From: Candidatus Effluviviaceae Genus IV sp. | Lineage (GTDB): Bacteria > Joyebacterota > Joyebacteria > Joyebacterales > Joyebacteraceae | Direction: 5' to 3' | Length of the DNA: 36,549 nucleotides | NCBI GenBank assembly: GCA_014728245.1 | Contig: WJLY01000224.1 | Coordinates: 1-36,549, forward strand | In this document: in pieces, positions 1-10,021 of the stretch | Numbering within the stretch: the first letter of the stretch is position 1 | Layout: each line of letters opens with the position of its first letter | Notes under the pieces: generated by a model | What the model was told of the DNA's origin: nothing | Seen by the model: the letters and a program-made list of their open reading frames with translations, nothing else | Database searches by the model: none | Program-made: the position numbers and the translations under genes

Positions 1-208
1 AGACCAGCACCGTTCCCACGGCGCCGGGAGCGGCGGGCGCGGCCGACGCGTCGGCCGCGAACCGGATGCCCCCGAAGCTCCCCGGAGCGCCGAGATCGGC
101 CATCTGCGGGAATGCCTCGCCGGGGAAGAGCGCCAGCAGCGCGGCGAGCGCGAGCGCCGGCAGCGCTGTGAGCCTCAGGGTGAGAGAGAAGCCGCGATGG
201 AAAGTCAT
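1..208 (-). CDS. Exported protein, N-terminal part only (runs off window start)
   Basis: Reading the minus strand from ATG at 208 gives MTFHRGFSLTLRLTALPALALAALLALFPGEAFPQMADLGAPGSFGG..., a signal-peptide-like N-terminus open to the window edge. Not in the ORF track because it is truncated. Confidence 0.55.
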   Translation of the reverse strand, partial: MTFHRGFSLTLRLTALPALALAALLALFPGEAFPQMADLGAPGSFGGIRFAADASAAPAAPGAVGTVLV

Positions 209-257
209 GGTCACCTCGGGAAGCGGGCGGGCCGCGCCGGCCGGAGTCGGCCGCCGG

Positions 258-1547
258 TCACTCGTATCTGAGGGCGACGATCGGATCGAGCTTCGCCGCC
301 TTGGTCGCCGGAAAGAACCCGAAGAAGACGCCGACGCCTATCGAGACACCCAGGGCGAGGAGTATCGACCAGGGCTGAGGCGTGGCCGGAAGGGGCGTCG
401 CCTTCTCTATGGCAGCGCCTATGCCGAGCGCGGCGAGAAGCCCCAGGAGCCCGCCGATGCCCGACAGCACTCCCGCCTCGACGAGGAACTGCGCGGCCAC
501 GTCCCGCGATCTCGCTCCGACGGCCTTTCTTATGCCTATCTCCTTCGTGCGCTCGGTCACCGAGACCAGCATGATGTTCATGATCCCGACGCCACCGACG
601 ACGAGAGCTATCGCCGATATACCTATCATGACTATCCACGTCACCCTCGTCAAGTTCTCGTACATCTCGACGAGCTGCGATTGAGAGATGATCTCGAAGT
701 TGTTCGGATCGCCGGCCCTGAGCCCGCGGCGTCCCCTCATCACCCTCTCGACCTCCTCCATCGCCGGTTCGATCCTCTCGCCGCTCACGGTCTTGACCGA
801 CAGGCTCGAGCTCAGCCTGGAGCCGAACAGCTTGTTCAGGGTCCTGAAGGGAACCATTACGTAGTTGTCGAGACTCTGCCCGAACATCTCACCCTGCGGC
901 TCCATCACGCCCACCACGCGGAACCGGTGTCCTCCGATCAGCACGTTCTCGCCCACGGGATCATCGCCGGGAAAGAGCCGCTCCTCTACGGGCGCGCCCA
1001 GAACGACGACCTGCCTCCTCCTGTCCGCCTCGGGCCAGGCGAAGAAGCGGCCCCTCTCCACCGCGCTGTCGCTGACGTACTGGTATTCGGGCGACACGCC
1101 GACGATCCTTATCTCGGCTGTCGACTCCGACCCGCGTCGAACCCGTCTCGCCACCACACTCTGCGGCGACACGGCGAGGACCGACGGACACAGCTCCTCG
1201 ACAGCTTCCGCGTCGCGGAACGTGAAGTCGGGCCTCCTCAGATACTCCAGGTACTGCATGTAGTCCACGTTGGCGGCCGGCATCTTGGATACGACGAACG
1301 TGTTGGTGCCCATCTGCCTGAATACGTCCATCACGCTCTCGTTGACGCCCGAGATGAGCGACACCATCGCCACGACGTTCATAACGCCGATCATGATGCC
1401 GAGCGACGTGAGCAGTGAACGGACCTTGTTGGCGCGGATGGCCGCGAACGCCGCCAGGACGCTCTCGACCAGCCGGTTCGATGGAACGCCTCCAGGCTTC
1501 TGCGAGGTCCACTCCAGTGAGCCGGTTCTTCCGGAAGTCCCTGTCAT
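258..1547 (-). CDS. ABC transporter permease, MacB/FtsX type
   Basis: N-terminal TM 'NKVRSLLTSLGIMIGVMNVVAMVSL', MacB-like periplasmic region, C-terminal 'GGVGIMNIMLVSVTERTKEIGIRKAVGAR' FtsX motif and 'FFGFFPATKAAKLDPIVALRYE' ending. Confidence 0.93.
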   Translation of the reverse strand: MTGTSGRTGSLEWTSQKPGGVPSNRLVESVLAAFAAIRANKVRSLLTSLGIMIGVMNVVAMVSLISGVNESVMDVFRQMGTNTFVVSKMPAANVDYMQYLEYLRRPDFTFRDAEAVEELCPSVLAVSPQSVVARRVRRGSESTAEIRIVGVSPEYQYVSDSAVERGRFFAWPEADRRRQVVVLGAPVEERLFPGDDPVGENVLIGGHRFRVVGVMEPQGEMFGQSLDNYVMVPFRTLNKLFGSRLSSSLSVKTVSGERIEPAMEEVERVMRGRRGLRAGDPNNFEIISQSQLVEMYENLTRVTWIVMIGISAIALVVGGVGIMNIMLVSVTERTKEIGIRKAVGARSRDVAAQFLVEAGVLSGIGGLLGLLAALGIGAAIEKATPLPATPQPWSILLALGVSIGVGVFFGFFPATKAAKLDPIVALRYE

Positions 1548-2755
1548 TCGTATCTCAGAGCCTCTATCGGGTTGAGCCTGCCCGCGCGGGAAGCCGGGTA
1601 GACGCCGAAGAGAAGGCCGGTCACGAGCGCGAAGGCGACCGCGAGAGCCACGGCGACCGGCGTCACGGCCGCGGGGAGCGGAGTCAGCCTCCGGACGAGG
1701 AGCCCGATGCCGGATCCCCCCAGAATGCCGATAATCCCACCAAGACAGGTCAGGAAGATCGACTCGACCAGGAACTGCGACGTGATGTCGAAGCGTCTCG
1801 CGCCGATCGCCTTGCGCACGCCTATCTCCCTGGTCCTCTCGGCGACGGAGACGAGCATCACGTTCATGACGCCGATACCGCCGACAAGGAGCGATAGCGC
1901 GACGATGCCGAGCATGGCCATGTAGAGCGCACCGGTGATCTGCCTGTAGAAGGACGCCAGATCGTCCTGAGTGTTCACAGCGAAGTCGTCCGGCTCGCCC
2001 CTCGGCACCTTCCTGCGGATGCGCATGATCTGCCGGATGTCCTCGACCGTCCTGTCCATCGGCATCCCCGGCGCGGGCTGACAGTCGATCACGACCGAGC
2101 GCCTGTGGCCGAACAGCTTCTCGAACGTGGAGAACGGCACGATCACGAGGTCGTCCAGACTGCTACCGAGTATGTCGCCCTTCTCCTCCAGCAGGCCCAC
2201 GACCGTGAAGCTGTGGCCCCCTATGCGCACCTTCTTCTCGAGGGGATCGGTGAACTCGAAGAGCTCGCGGGCCACGTCGGTCCCCAACACCGCCGCGCTC
2301 CTGCGGCGTTCCACGTCGAACTCCGTGATGAACCGCCCCTCCCGCACGGAGAAGTTGTCTATCGTCTCGTACTCGGGGGTCGTGCCCGTTATGAGCGTGC
2401 CGCGCACGTTGCTCCCCTCGTGCGTCACGTTGCGCCTTGTGTGGATGTTGGGAGCGACCAGTCCGACGGAATCCAGAAGCTCGACGGCCTCCGCGTCCTC
2501 CTCCGTGATGTCGGCCCGGTTCCGGTACTCCTCGGTGTCCCCCATCTGCACCCAGGGGTACTTGCTCACGGATACGATGTCCGTCCCGACGGACTGGAAC
2601 TGAGCCGCGACGGCGGCGTTCAGCCCCGCCACGAGCGACATCACGGCCACCAGCGCGCCCGTCCCGATGACGATGCCGAGCATCGTGAGCGCCGAGCGCA
2701 GCTTGTGCGACCAGAGGGTACGAAAGGAAGACTTGAGGGTCTCTCCGAACTCCAT
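1544..2755 (-). CDS. ABC transporter permease, MacB/FtsX type (paralog of the next gene)
   Basis: 'HKLRSALTMLGIVIGTGALVAVMSL', 'GGIGVMNVMLVSVAERTREIGVRKAIGAR', 'YPASRAGRLNPIEALRYE'. 4-bp overlap with the downstream permease. Confidence 0.93.
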   Translation of the reverse strand: MEFGETLKSSFRTLWSHKLRSALTMLGIVIGTGALVAVMSLVAGLNAAVAAQFQSVGTDIVSVSKYPWVQMGDTEEYRNRADITEEDAEAVELLDSVGLVAPNIHTRRNVTHEGSNVRGTLITGTTPEYETIDNFSVREGRFITEFDVERRRSAAVLGTDVARELFEFTDPLEKKVRIGGHSFTVVGLLEEKGDILGSSLDDLVIVPFSTFEKLFGHRRSVVIDCQPAPGMPMDRTVEDIRQIMRIRRKVPRGEPDDFAVNTQDDLASFYRQITGALYMAMLGIVALSLLVGGIGVMNVMLVSVAERTREIGVRKAIGARRFDITSQFLVESIFLTCLGGIIGILGGSGIGLLVRRLTPLPAAVTPVAVALAVAFALVTGLLFGVYPASRAGRLNPIEALRYE

Positions 2756-2789
2756 GGGACGTTTCTCCCGGGCGGGGAAGCGTCCGGAA

Positions 2790-3467
2790 TCAGGACGCGC
2801 TGTCGCTGGCGACCATGCCGTCGCGGAGTTTGACGATGCGTTTCGCGTGTTCGGCTATGTACTGCTCATGCGTGACGAGGATGATCGTGTTGCCCGCCCT
2901 GTTCAGCTTTCCGAAGACCTGCATGATCTCCTCGCCCGTGTTGGAGTCCAGGTTCCCGGTGGGCTCGTCGGCCAGTATGATGGAGGGCCCGTTGATCAGA
3001 GCGCGCGCGATCGCCACGCGCTGCCTCTGCCCTCCGGAAAGCTCGTTCGGCCTGTGATTGGCCCGTTCCCGCAGCCCCACGGCGTCCAGCACCTGCCAGA
3101 CCCGATCGGCGCGCTCCGCTCTCGGGGCGTGTCCGTAGATGAGCGGGAGCTCGACATTCTGGAACGTCGTCATCCGCGGCAGAAGATTGAACGTCTGGAA
3201 CACGAACCCTATCTCGGAGCTCCTTATCTCCGCCAGCTCGTCGTCGTCGAGCCTGGACACCTCGCGCTCCTTCAACACATAGGACCCCGAACTCGGCGTG
3301 TCGAGGCACCCGATGATGTTCATGAGAGTCGACTTGCCGGACCCCGAGGGGCCCATGATCGCGAGGTACTCGCGCTCGGGCACCGAAAGGCTGATACTGC
3401 GAACAGCGGGGACCTCCTCAGCCCCCACGGTGTAGATCTTCGAGATCTCGTGCAGCTTGATGAGCAA
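2790..3467 (-). CDS. ABC transporter ATP-binding protein, LolD/MacB type
   Basis: Walker A 'GPSGSGKST', signature '[15 protein letters not shown]', Walker B '[13 protein letters not shown]'. TTG start. Confidence 0.96.
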   Translation of the reverse strand: MLIKLHEISKIYTVGAEEVPAVRSISLSVPEREYLAIMGPSGSGKSTLMNIIGCLDTPSSGSYVLKEREVSRLDDDELAEIRSSEIGFVFQTFNLLPRMTTFQNVELPLIYGHAPRAERADRVWQVLDAVGLRERANHRPNELSGGQRQRVAIARALINGPSIILADEPTGNLDSNTGEEIMQVFGKLNRAGNTIILVTHEQYIAEHAKRIVKLRDGMVASDSAS

Positions 3468-3559
3468 GCTCTTATCCCCGTCTGAGCGGTCCGATGTGGC
3501 CGGCGGCGGCGCTTCCGCCGGTCGCCCGCGTCGCGCGGCGTCCCTCGTGCGAAAGGCGG

Positions 3560-4816
3560 CTACTCGTCGGCTTCTCCCGATTCCGCTCCCGACTCCGCCG
3601 CGGCGTTGTCCTCCACCTCGAGGGCCTGCCCGTTCTTGAGCGTCCTCAGCACCCTGTAGGGACCCGACATCACCCGCTGCCCTTCGGTCAGCTCTCCCTC
3701 AACCTCGATCGAGAGCTCGTCCGCGATCCCCGCGACGACCGGCACGAACAGGGCCTCGTCGTCCTCGGTGACGACGAAGACCCCCTCGATCTCTTCTTCC
3801 TCCTCGCGCTCGCTCCGACCGCCCCTGGGCTCCTCGGCCGCCTCCGTTTCCTCCTCCGATTCCTCGCTGAGCTCAGACGGCTTCCTTGAGACCACCGACT
3901 GGATGGGCACGTTGAGCGCGTCCTCGTGCGTTGCGGTTATGATGTCGACGGTCGCCGTCATGCCCGGCTTGAGACCGGGATGCACGTCCCTGAGCAGCAC
4001 GACCACGAGGAAGTTCGTGATCTCCTGCTCCGTTCCCGCCATGGCCGTTATCCCGGAGTTCCCCACCTCGGTTACTCGTCCCGTGAGGAGCGTGTCGGCG
4101 AGCGCCTCGACGTCGACCTCGGCCCTCTGCCCGACCTCGACGTCGACGATGTCGGTCTCGTCGATCTCGGTCGCGACCTCCATGTCGGACATGTCGGAGA
4201 TGGTCATGATGACGGTTCCGGGCTGGTTCATTGTGCCGGTAACGACGTTCTCGCCCTCTTCGACGTTCAGCCGCGTGATCACTCCGTCTATCGGAGCGTG
4301 AAAGACCGTCTTCTCCAGCTGGTCCTCCGCCGCGCGGAGCGACGCCCGCGCCTCCTCGACCGCCTGGCGGTAAGTAGATGCGCGCGTGACGACGTCCTCG
4401 TACTCGGCTTCGGAGATGTGGTTCTGCGGGTACTGCTCCTCGGCGATCGCCAGGTCCCGCTCCGCCGTCCGAAGCTCCGCCCTGGCGCGCTCCAGCCTGG
4501 CGCCCGCCTGCTCGACCTGGGAGCGGTACCAGACGTCCTCGAGCCTGAGCAGGAGATCGCCGCGCCGGACGTGGTCGCCCTCGTCGACCGCCAGCTCGAC
4601 GATCCGTCCCATGAGGCTGGAGCTGATCTGGACCTTCGTCTCGGCCCTTACACGTCCGGGGCCGGAGACCCTGGCTACGATGGTCCCCCGCTCGACCTCG
4701 TCGACCGTGACGTCTATCGTGTCCCTGCGCTCGATCCCCTGGCTGACGATCAGAGAGATCGCGACTATCACCGCCAGCCCCAGGAGTATTAGAGCGTTCC
4801 TCCGCTTCTTGACCAT
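3560..4816 (-). CDS. Efflux periplasmic adaptor (MacA/HlyD family)
   Basis: Start trimmed to '[27 protein letters not shown]' (ATG at 4816). Membrane-fusion barrel '[39 protein letters not shown]', coiled coil, '[21 protein letters not shown]'. Confidence 0.92.
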   Translation of the reverse strand: MVKKRRNALILLGLAVIVAISLIVSQGIERRDTIDVTVDEVERGTIVARVSGPGRVRAETKVQISSSLMGRIVELAVDEGDHVRRGDLLLRLEDVWYRSQVEQAGARLERARAELRTAERDLAIAEEQYPQNHISEAEYEDVVTRASTYRQAVEEARASLRAAEDQLEKTVFHAPIDGVITRLNVEEGENVVTGTMNQPGTVIMTISDMSDMEVATEIDETDIVDVEVGQRAEVDVEALADTLLTGRVTEVGNSGITAMAGTEQEITNFLVVVLLRDVHPGLKPGMTATVDIITATHEDALNVPIQSVVSRKPSELSEESEEETEAAEEPRGGRSEREEEEEIEGVFVVTEDDEALFVPVVAGIADELSIEVEGELTEGQRVMSGPYRVLRTLKNGQALEVEDNAAAESGAESGEADE

Positions 4817-4862
4817 GGACGGCTCCCCCGAATGTCTGCTCCCGCCTGCCGCGAGCACCCTT

Positions 4863-6143
4863 TCACAGGCCGAGCGCGAGTTTGAGCTCCGCCTTCGCGA
4901 CCTCGTGATCGTACCTGGCCTCCACGAGGTCGGCCCTCGCACGCGAGTAGGCGACGCGAGCGTCGATGAGCTCGAGCATGCTGGCCGCCCGCAGTCTGAA
5001 GCGCTCCTCCGAGACCCTGAGGTCCTCCTCGGCCTGCGCCACGGCCTGTTGCGTTACGGCCACTCGTTCCTTCTGCTCGCGCACAAAGAGGCGCGCCGTC
5101 TCTATCTCGTACTCCGCCTGCTGCCTCAGGTCCAGAAGCGAGAGTTCGTAAGTCCTGAGGGTCGCCTCCCACCGGTCGACCGACGCCTTGGTGGACATGC
5201 CGTTGAAGATCGGGACCGAGAGCGACAGGCTCATCGTCCGAGTGTAGTCGTCCCGAACGTCTTCGAAGAGCTCCCCGAAGTCGTCGCGGCTCCTCGAATA
5301 CGACATCGAGAACCCGAGCGACGGCAGACGGTCGGAGCGCGCGGAGAAGAGCGAGCGACGCGCGGCCGTAAGCTGCTCCTCGGCCGAACGGATGTCCGGC
5401 CTGCGCGCAAGCGCCTCCTCCAGATCGTACGCCTCTAGATCCTCCGCGGCCGCCTGTTCGGGCGGATCGGCCGCCTCGAGGTCGGTGGTCACGTCTATGC
5501 CCATGGAAAGACAGAGCGCGGCGCGGCTCGTCTCGGCCGTCCGCTCCGCGGTAATGAGCTGCAGCTCGGCCTGGCCCACCTGAACCTGCGCCTTCAGGAG
5601 ATCGGATCTGGAGGCCGAACCCAGCTCGAAGAGGCTCTCCGTCTTCCGGAGCTGCTCCTTCGCGAGTTCGACCGCCTCCATCTGAACGTCGCGCAGCGCC
5701 TCGGCCTTCAGAAGCCCGTAGTAGGCCTCCCTGACCCCGAACACTACCTGGCGCAACGTCGACTCGAGCGAGTTGCGCTCCGCGTCCCGGCCGTGCAGAG
5801 CCGCCGAGATGGACGCGAACGTCGACGCGTCGAAGACCGTCTGCGAGACGGTGATCCCGCCGGAGGCGCTCTCCGCCGTAGTGCTTGCGCCGCCTGCGAC
5901 CGACATCGTGCTGCCGGTAGAGAGCGACCCCGAGACTCTGGGGAGCACGCCCGACCAGCTCGACAACACGTCGGCGTCCGCTCCGGCGACGCCCTGTCTC
6001 GCCTGGGCGAGCGCTATGTTCTCTGCGAGAGCGATCTCAATGCATTCGTCGAGCTCATAGACCCGGGCCCGAGCCGGCGCGGCGGCCGTCGCGGCCGCGA
6101 GAAGCGCCGCGAGAAGAGAAACAAACACTGCGCTCCGAAGCAA
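4863..6143 (-). CDS. TolC-family outer membrane efflux protein
   Basis: Signal peptide, two long heptad-rich helical repeats, 'LDECIEIALAENIALAQARQGVAGADADVLSSWSGVLPRVSGS'. TTG start. Confidence 0.9.
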   Translation of the reverse strand: MLRSAVFVSLLAALLAAATAAAPARARVYELDECIEIALAENIALAQARQGVAGADADVLSSWSGVLPRVSGSLSTGSTMSVAGGASTTAESASGGITVSQTVFDASTFASISAALHGRDAERNSLESTLRQVVFGVREAYYGLLKAEALRDVQMEAVELAKEQLRKTESLFELGSASRSDLLKAQVQVGQAELQLITAERTAETSRAALCLSMGIDVTTDLEAADPPEQAAAEDLEAYDLEEALARRPDIRSAEEQLTAARRSLFSARSDRLPSLGFSMSYSRSRDDFGELFEDVRDDYTRTMSLSLSVPIFNGMSTKASVDRWEATLRTYELSLLDLRQQAEYEIETARLFVREQKERVAVTQQAVAQAEEDLRVSEERFRLRAASMLELIDARVAYSRARADLVEARYDHEVAKAELKLALGL

Positions 6144-6144
6144 G

Positions 6145-6918
6145 CTAGCCTCCTCCCTGCTGGAACATGCCTACGAGGGAATACAGGAGCCAGATGATGA
6201 CCGCCGCCGTGAAGCCCTTCGCCTTCGACGTCCGGTAGACGACGGCGGCGCCTATGCCCAGAACCGCCAGCCACCAGAGGGTGAAGACGTCGAACCCCGT
6301 GAAGAGGAAGCCGTAGAGCCGGTCGGACGGCTCCAGGTTCTGGAAGAAGATCACCGGCCCGGTCTCGACGAAGAGCGACTCCTTTGCCATCATGAAGGGG
6401 ACCTTGATGGCGCTCCCCAGCGCCGTGATGAGCATGCTGTAGGCCGTGACCGCCCTCGCGCCTCGGAACGAGGCCTTGCCGCCCATTAGCTTCATGAGAA
6501 GGTGCAGTATGCCGGCCACGATGAACAACATGGCGACGGACTGGAGCACGCCGCCGAGTATCGAGAAGGGCATTATGAACGGCGCGCTCTGTTCGACGAG
6601 CCGCTGCACGTCCGCCTCGGTACCGCCGCCCTCCATGATCGACTGCCGGATACCCTCCTCCGCGGCCGGGCCGGCCACGTAGGGCACGACGACCAGCGCG
6701 ACCGTCACGACGGACACGACGATCAGGATCAGGAGCGGAATCCACCACATTGTGTTGTCGCGGGTCTTCGACGGGTCGGTCGGGTGCGGGACCGACGTCC
6801 TCGCCGCGACAGACTCGAACGTCGCTTTCGGATCGACGAACACCCCGCCCAACAACGAGGTGACGCCCCCCGAAGGCTCCGGCTCCCTCTGTGCGGTACC
6901 GGTTCTCATCTCTTCCAT
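6145..6918 (-). CDS. Yip1-family-like polytopic membrane protein
   Basis: N-terminal 'GGVFVDPKATFESVAAR', then about five hydrophobic helices including 'FRGARAVTAYSMLITALGSAIKVPFM', typical of YIP1 domain proteins. Confidence 0.7.
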   Translation of the reverse strand: MEEMRTGTAQREPEPSGGVTSLLGGVFVDPKATFESVAARTSVPHPTDPSKTRDNTMWWIPLLILIVVSVVTVALVVVPYVAGPAAEEGIRQSIMEGGGTEADVQRLVEQSAPFIMPFSILGGVLQSVAMLFIVAGILHLLMKLMGGKASFRGARAVTAYSMLITALGSAIKVPFMMAKESLFVETGPVIFFQNLEPSDRLYGFLFTGFDVFTLWWLAVLGIGAAVVYRTSKAKGFTAAVIIWLLYSLVGMFQQGGG

Positions 6919-6988
6919 TTCATCCTCCCGCTACCTGCGGCGCCACGCGCGCGGCGCCCGGCCGACCGGTTACACGGGCTCACAAGAG

Positions 6989-7022
6989 CAAAGGGCAGCG
7001 TCAAGGCCCGCGCTGCCCTTTG
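6989..7022 (-). terminator. Rho-independent-type hairpin downstream of tonB
   Basis: Perfect 12-bp inverted repeat CAAAGGGCAGCG (6989-7000) / CGCTGCCCTTTG (7011-7022), 10-nt loop, in the gap between the tonB stop and the yip1-like start. Confidence 0.7.
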
Positions 7023-7114
7023 TGACACATCTATTCACTGATCTGTTGAGGCGCATTCCGCACTCGCGGCGACCGGGGCCCAACGCCCACGCCAAACGCC
7101 GTCCTAATCGGCTC

Positions 7115-7747
7115 CTAGCCGCGGAGCGTGAACCTGATCGGTATCACGATCTGCGCCTTGACCGGCACGTCGCGCTGCTTCGCGGGCGTGAACCTCCACT
7201 GAAGCGCGGCGTCGATCGCCGCCTGGTTCAGGCCCGGAACGCCCTTCACCACGGTCGCCTCGACCACGTCGCCGAACTCGTTGATCCGCACCCGCACCAA
7301 CACCACGCCCTCGAGCTCGGACTGCCTGGCCATCTCGGGGTACTCGGGCAGAACCTGCTGAACGACCTGCGGCGCTTCGTCGAACGCGGTGAAGAACTCG
7401 GGCCGCGCCGGCGCCGGAGGAAGCTCAGGGGGAGCGTCTACGTCGAATACCGTCGACTCGATCGTCTCCTCGACGTCCGCCTCCTCGCTGGGAGCGATGT
7501 CGACCGGGACCTGGGGCTTCGCCTCTTCCTTCGGAGGAGGCGGCACCTTGATCTGATCCGGAATCTCGATCGCCTCTACCTGCCGTTCCTCGCGGAGCTG
7601 GTAGGGTTGTACCTCGATTTCCGGGATCAGAAGGAACATGAGCGCGTGGAGGACTATGGCTCCCAGGAAAGCCAGCCGGAAGAACCTGGGGTAGTTGTTC
7701 TTGAGCTCCTGCTCCGCGGTCATGTGCATCGTCAGGTAAGGACTCAT
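7115..7747 (-). CDS. tonB: TonB family energy transducer
   Basis: One N-terminal TM, Pro/acidic linker, C-terminal 'PEYPEMARQSELEGVVLVRVRINEFGDVVEATVVKGVPGLNQAAIDAALQWRFTPAKQRDVPVKAQIVIPIRF' TonB_C signature. Confidence 0.95.
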   Translation of the reverse strand: MSPYLTMHMTAEQELKNNYPRFFRLAFLGAIVLHALMFLLIPEIEVQPYQLREERQVEAIEIPDQIKVPPPPKEEAKPQVPVDIAPSEEADVEETIESTVFDVDAPPELPPAPARPEFFTAFDEAPQVVQQVLPEYPEMARQSELEGVVLVRVRINEFGDVVEATVVKGVPGLNQAAIDAALQWRFTPAKQRDVPVKAQIVIPIRFTLRG

Positions 7748-7802
7748 CGAACCTGCCTCTTGTTGCCGTGCCGCCGCGGCGTCCGCCGCGGGGCGTTCGC
7801 CG

Positions 7803-8210
7803 CTATTGGCCCTCCGGCATCGTCGTGAAGGAGACGCGGAGAGCGTTCGCTCGTTTCAGCCGATCCATCGCCTGGTTGACCACCCTGTATCTGGCGGCGT
7901 CGTCCGTGTTGAACGCGATGATGAGCGCCGGGTTCTCGCGGATCTTCGCGGTGACCATCGGCTCGATGTCGTCGAGGCCGACGACCAGGTCGTCGATCAG
8001 GATCGTGCTGCGCTCGTCTATCCAGACGTGCGCGATCCGCTCCCTGGGTATCTTCTCGCCCGCCTCGGAGCGCGGCAGCGTTATCGCCAGTCCCTGCTCG
8101 AGCTTGAAGATCGTGGTGACCATGAAGAAGACGATGAGCAGGAACGCGATGTCCGCCATGGACGACATCGGTATCTTGGCTCCGGTCCTGGCTTTCCTTC
8201 TAAGCTCCAA
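7803..8210 (-). CDS. exbD: ExbD/TolR biopolymer transport protein
   Basis: 'PMSSMADIAFLLIVFFMVTTIF' TM with conserved Asp, ExbD periplasmic domain. Confidence 0.93.
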   Translation of the reverse strand: MELRRKARTGAKIPMSSMADIAFLLIVFFMVTTIFKLEQGLAITLPRSEAGEKIPRERIAHVWIDERSTILIDDLVVGLDDIEPMVTAKIRENPALIIAFNTDDAARYRVVNQAMDRLKRANALRVSFTTMPEGQ

Positions 8211-8230
8211 TTCGTATACCTCCGCCCCTG

Positions 8231-8677
8231 CTACTCGACGTCAAGCATCTTCAGTGAGATTCGTCGATCGCGGCTCACGCCTTCCTGCTGGAGCTCACTG
8301 TAACTCAGCATGACCTCGTCCAGAGCGTCGATCATCCGTCCGTAGGGTGCGTCGGGGTGAGACTCGAGCGAGATGATCAGCCTCTCGTTCTCGGTGAGCC
8401 TCTCCTTCACCCTCCCCTTGATCTGCCGGATGGAAGTGGGAGTCTCTTCCGTGCCGACGAAGTAGGCGCCCGTCCGCGCGGTGATGATCTGCATCACGTT
8501 CTGGCGGGCGACCTCCTTGACCTCACCGGCCTTGCTCGGAAGGATCAGGGTCAGACCGATCTCCGGAAACGTCGTGCTTACGATGAAGAATATGAGCAGC
8601 AGGAAGGCCACGTCCGACATCGACGACTCCCCGACTATCCCGGGGTTTATCTTCGTCCTTTGTCCGAATCTGGCCAT
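8231..8677 (-). CDS. exbD: ExbD/TolR biopolymer transport protein (second copy)
   Basis: 'GESSMSDVAFLLLIFFIVSTTF' TM with conserved Asp. Confidence 0.93.
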   Translation of the reverse strand: MARFGQRTKINPGIVGESSMSDVAFLLLIFFIVSTTFPEIGLTLILPSKAGEVKEVARQNVMQIITARTGAYFVGTEETPTSIRQIKGRVKERLTENERLIISLESHPDAPYGRMIDALDEVMLSYSELQQEGVSRDRRISLKMLDVE

Positions 8678-8743
8678 CTTCGTGCCTTCCCCGGCCGGAG
8701 CGGCCGTGCCGCCCGCGGCCTGCTAGTACCAGAAGCCCGTCGT

Positions 8744-9580
8744 CTACTGCTCAAGCGAAGCCAGCGTGTCTATCAGCTCGGCGGCGCTGTCCTCCATCTC
8801 GACAACGAACCTGTCGATCCGCTGGACGAACAGGTTGTGAGCCACCTGCGTGGGGATCGCGATCATAAGACCGGACATGGTCGTGATCAGGGCCTCCGAG
8901 ATACCGCTCGCCACGAGCTTGGCGCTGACCTGCTCAGCCTGCGCGATCGCCTCGAACGCCGAGACCATTCCGGAGACCGTGCCCAGGAACCCGAGGAGCG
9001 GCGCCACGTTCGCCACCGTCGCCAGGATGATGAGGCCCCTCTCCAGGAACGACATCTCGATGATGCCGGCCGTCTCGATCGCCTTCTCGACGGCGGCCGT
9101 ACCCTTCTTCGCCTGCCTCAGGCCGGCGTGCAGGATCTGAGGAATGGGACCGCGCGTCTCCGCGCAGATGTCGAGAGCCTCGTCCATCTTGCCCTTCTTA
9201 AGGGCGCCGACGACCCTCTCCATGAGGCTCCGCACGTCGGCTCTCGCCTTCTGCAACGTGATCGCCCGCTCGATTATCACTGCCACGCCTATGATGGACA
9301 GGGCCAGAAGACCCCACATGAAGTTTCCGCCCTTGTTGAAGAACTCGACGAGGCCGCTCTGGGCGAACCCACCGCCCGGGGCTTCAGGCTCCGCCGGTTC
9401 TTCTTCCGCCATCGCGGCGAGCGTATCTACGGCCGCCGTATCCACGGCCGCCGTGTCGATCATGCCGGTCTCGGGCATCGCAGGCTCGGTCTCCTCCATC
9501 TGACTCATGACGGGACTCACCGCCCCGGCAACCATGAGCACTGCGAGCACGATCGGGGCTGCAAACAGGACACGTCTCAT
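8744..9580 (-). CDS. exbB: ExbB/TolQ/MotA proton channel family protein
   Basis: Signal-like N-terminus then 'FFNKGGNFMWGLLALSIIGVAVIIERAITL', 'ERGLIILATVANVAPLLGFLGTVSGMVSAFEAIA', 'SEALITTMSGLMIAIPTQVAHNLF'. Start trimmed to ATG at 9580. Confidence 0.93.
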   Translation of the reverse strand: MRRVLFAAPIVLAVLMVAGAVSPVMSQMEETEPAMPETGMIDTAAVDTAAVDTLAAMAEEEPAEPEAPGGGFAQSGLVEFFNKGGNFMWGLLALSIIGVAVIIERAITLQKARADVRSLMERVVGALKKGKMDEALDICAETRGPIPQILHAGLRQAKKGTAAVEKAIETAGIIEMSFLERGLIILATVANVAPLLGFLGTVSGMVSAFEAIAQAEQVSAKLVASGISEALITTMSGLMIAIPTQVAHNLFVQRIDRFVVEMEDSAAELIDTLASLEQ

Positions 9581-9832
9581 TACTCTGGTTCTCCTCCCGT
9601 GCAACGTCCGGACGCCTCTCTCCGCGCTCCGGACATGCCTACGGCCACGTCTGCCGAATACACGTCTGAAACACTAGGGCCAAAGGTTCGCTCGCGCCTA
9701 CCTCCTGAGTTTCGTTCTTCCTTGAACAGCTTTACGGGGGGATGAGATCACGCAAGGCGCCCCGCGTGCCTGGCCGACCGGGACGTGAGACGTCCGGGGG
9801 TCGCCCTGCAATCCAACCTGTTCAGAGGAGGG

Positions 9833-9861
9833 AGTCTACACACACCAGTCTACACTGTCAA
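9833..9861 (-). promoter_or_regulatory. Sigma70-type promoter, exbB-exbD-exbD-tonB
   Basis: Minus strand TTGACA (9861-9856), 17-nt spacer, TAGACT (9838-9833). Confidence 0.65.
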
Positions 9862-9936
9862 CCGCTTTTCGTGCAAGCTCAAGCTAGCACGCCGGTTGCG
9901 CACGCGCAAGTACCCATTTCACAGGGCCTTTTTGTG

Positions 9937-9964
9937 TTGACAGTCTGTGGCCCCGGGGTATAAT
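9937..9964 (+). promoter_or_regulatory. Consensus sigma70-type promoter for the lipoprotein pair
   Basis: TTGACA (9937-9942), 16-nt spacer, TATAAT (9959-9964). Confidence 0.8.
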
Positions 9965-9972
9965 GAGAGGTG

Positions 9973-10021
9973 GACCCCCTTGAGAGGATCGCACGAGGAT
10001 CGCTCTCAGTACACGGGGGTC
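9973..10021 (+). promoter_or_regulatory. Structured 5' leader (long stem-loop near the predicted transcript start)
   Basis: Nested inverted repeats GACCCCC...GGGGGTC, TGAGAG...CTCTCA, GATC...GATC, beginning about 9 nt after the -10 element. Confidence 0.5.

Noticed and set aside
66-1418. Long plus-strand ORFs opposite good genes (e.g. 66..1418, 13684..15747, 18961..20334, 24191..25264, 30973..32439)
   Set aside because: They are low-complexity Arg/His/Asp-rich translations antisense to clearly homologous proteins; typical of high-GC antisense frames.
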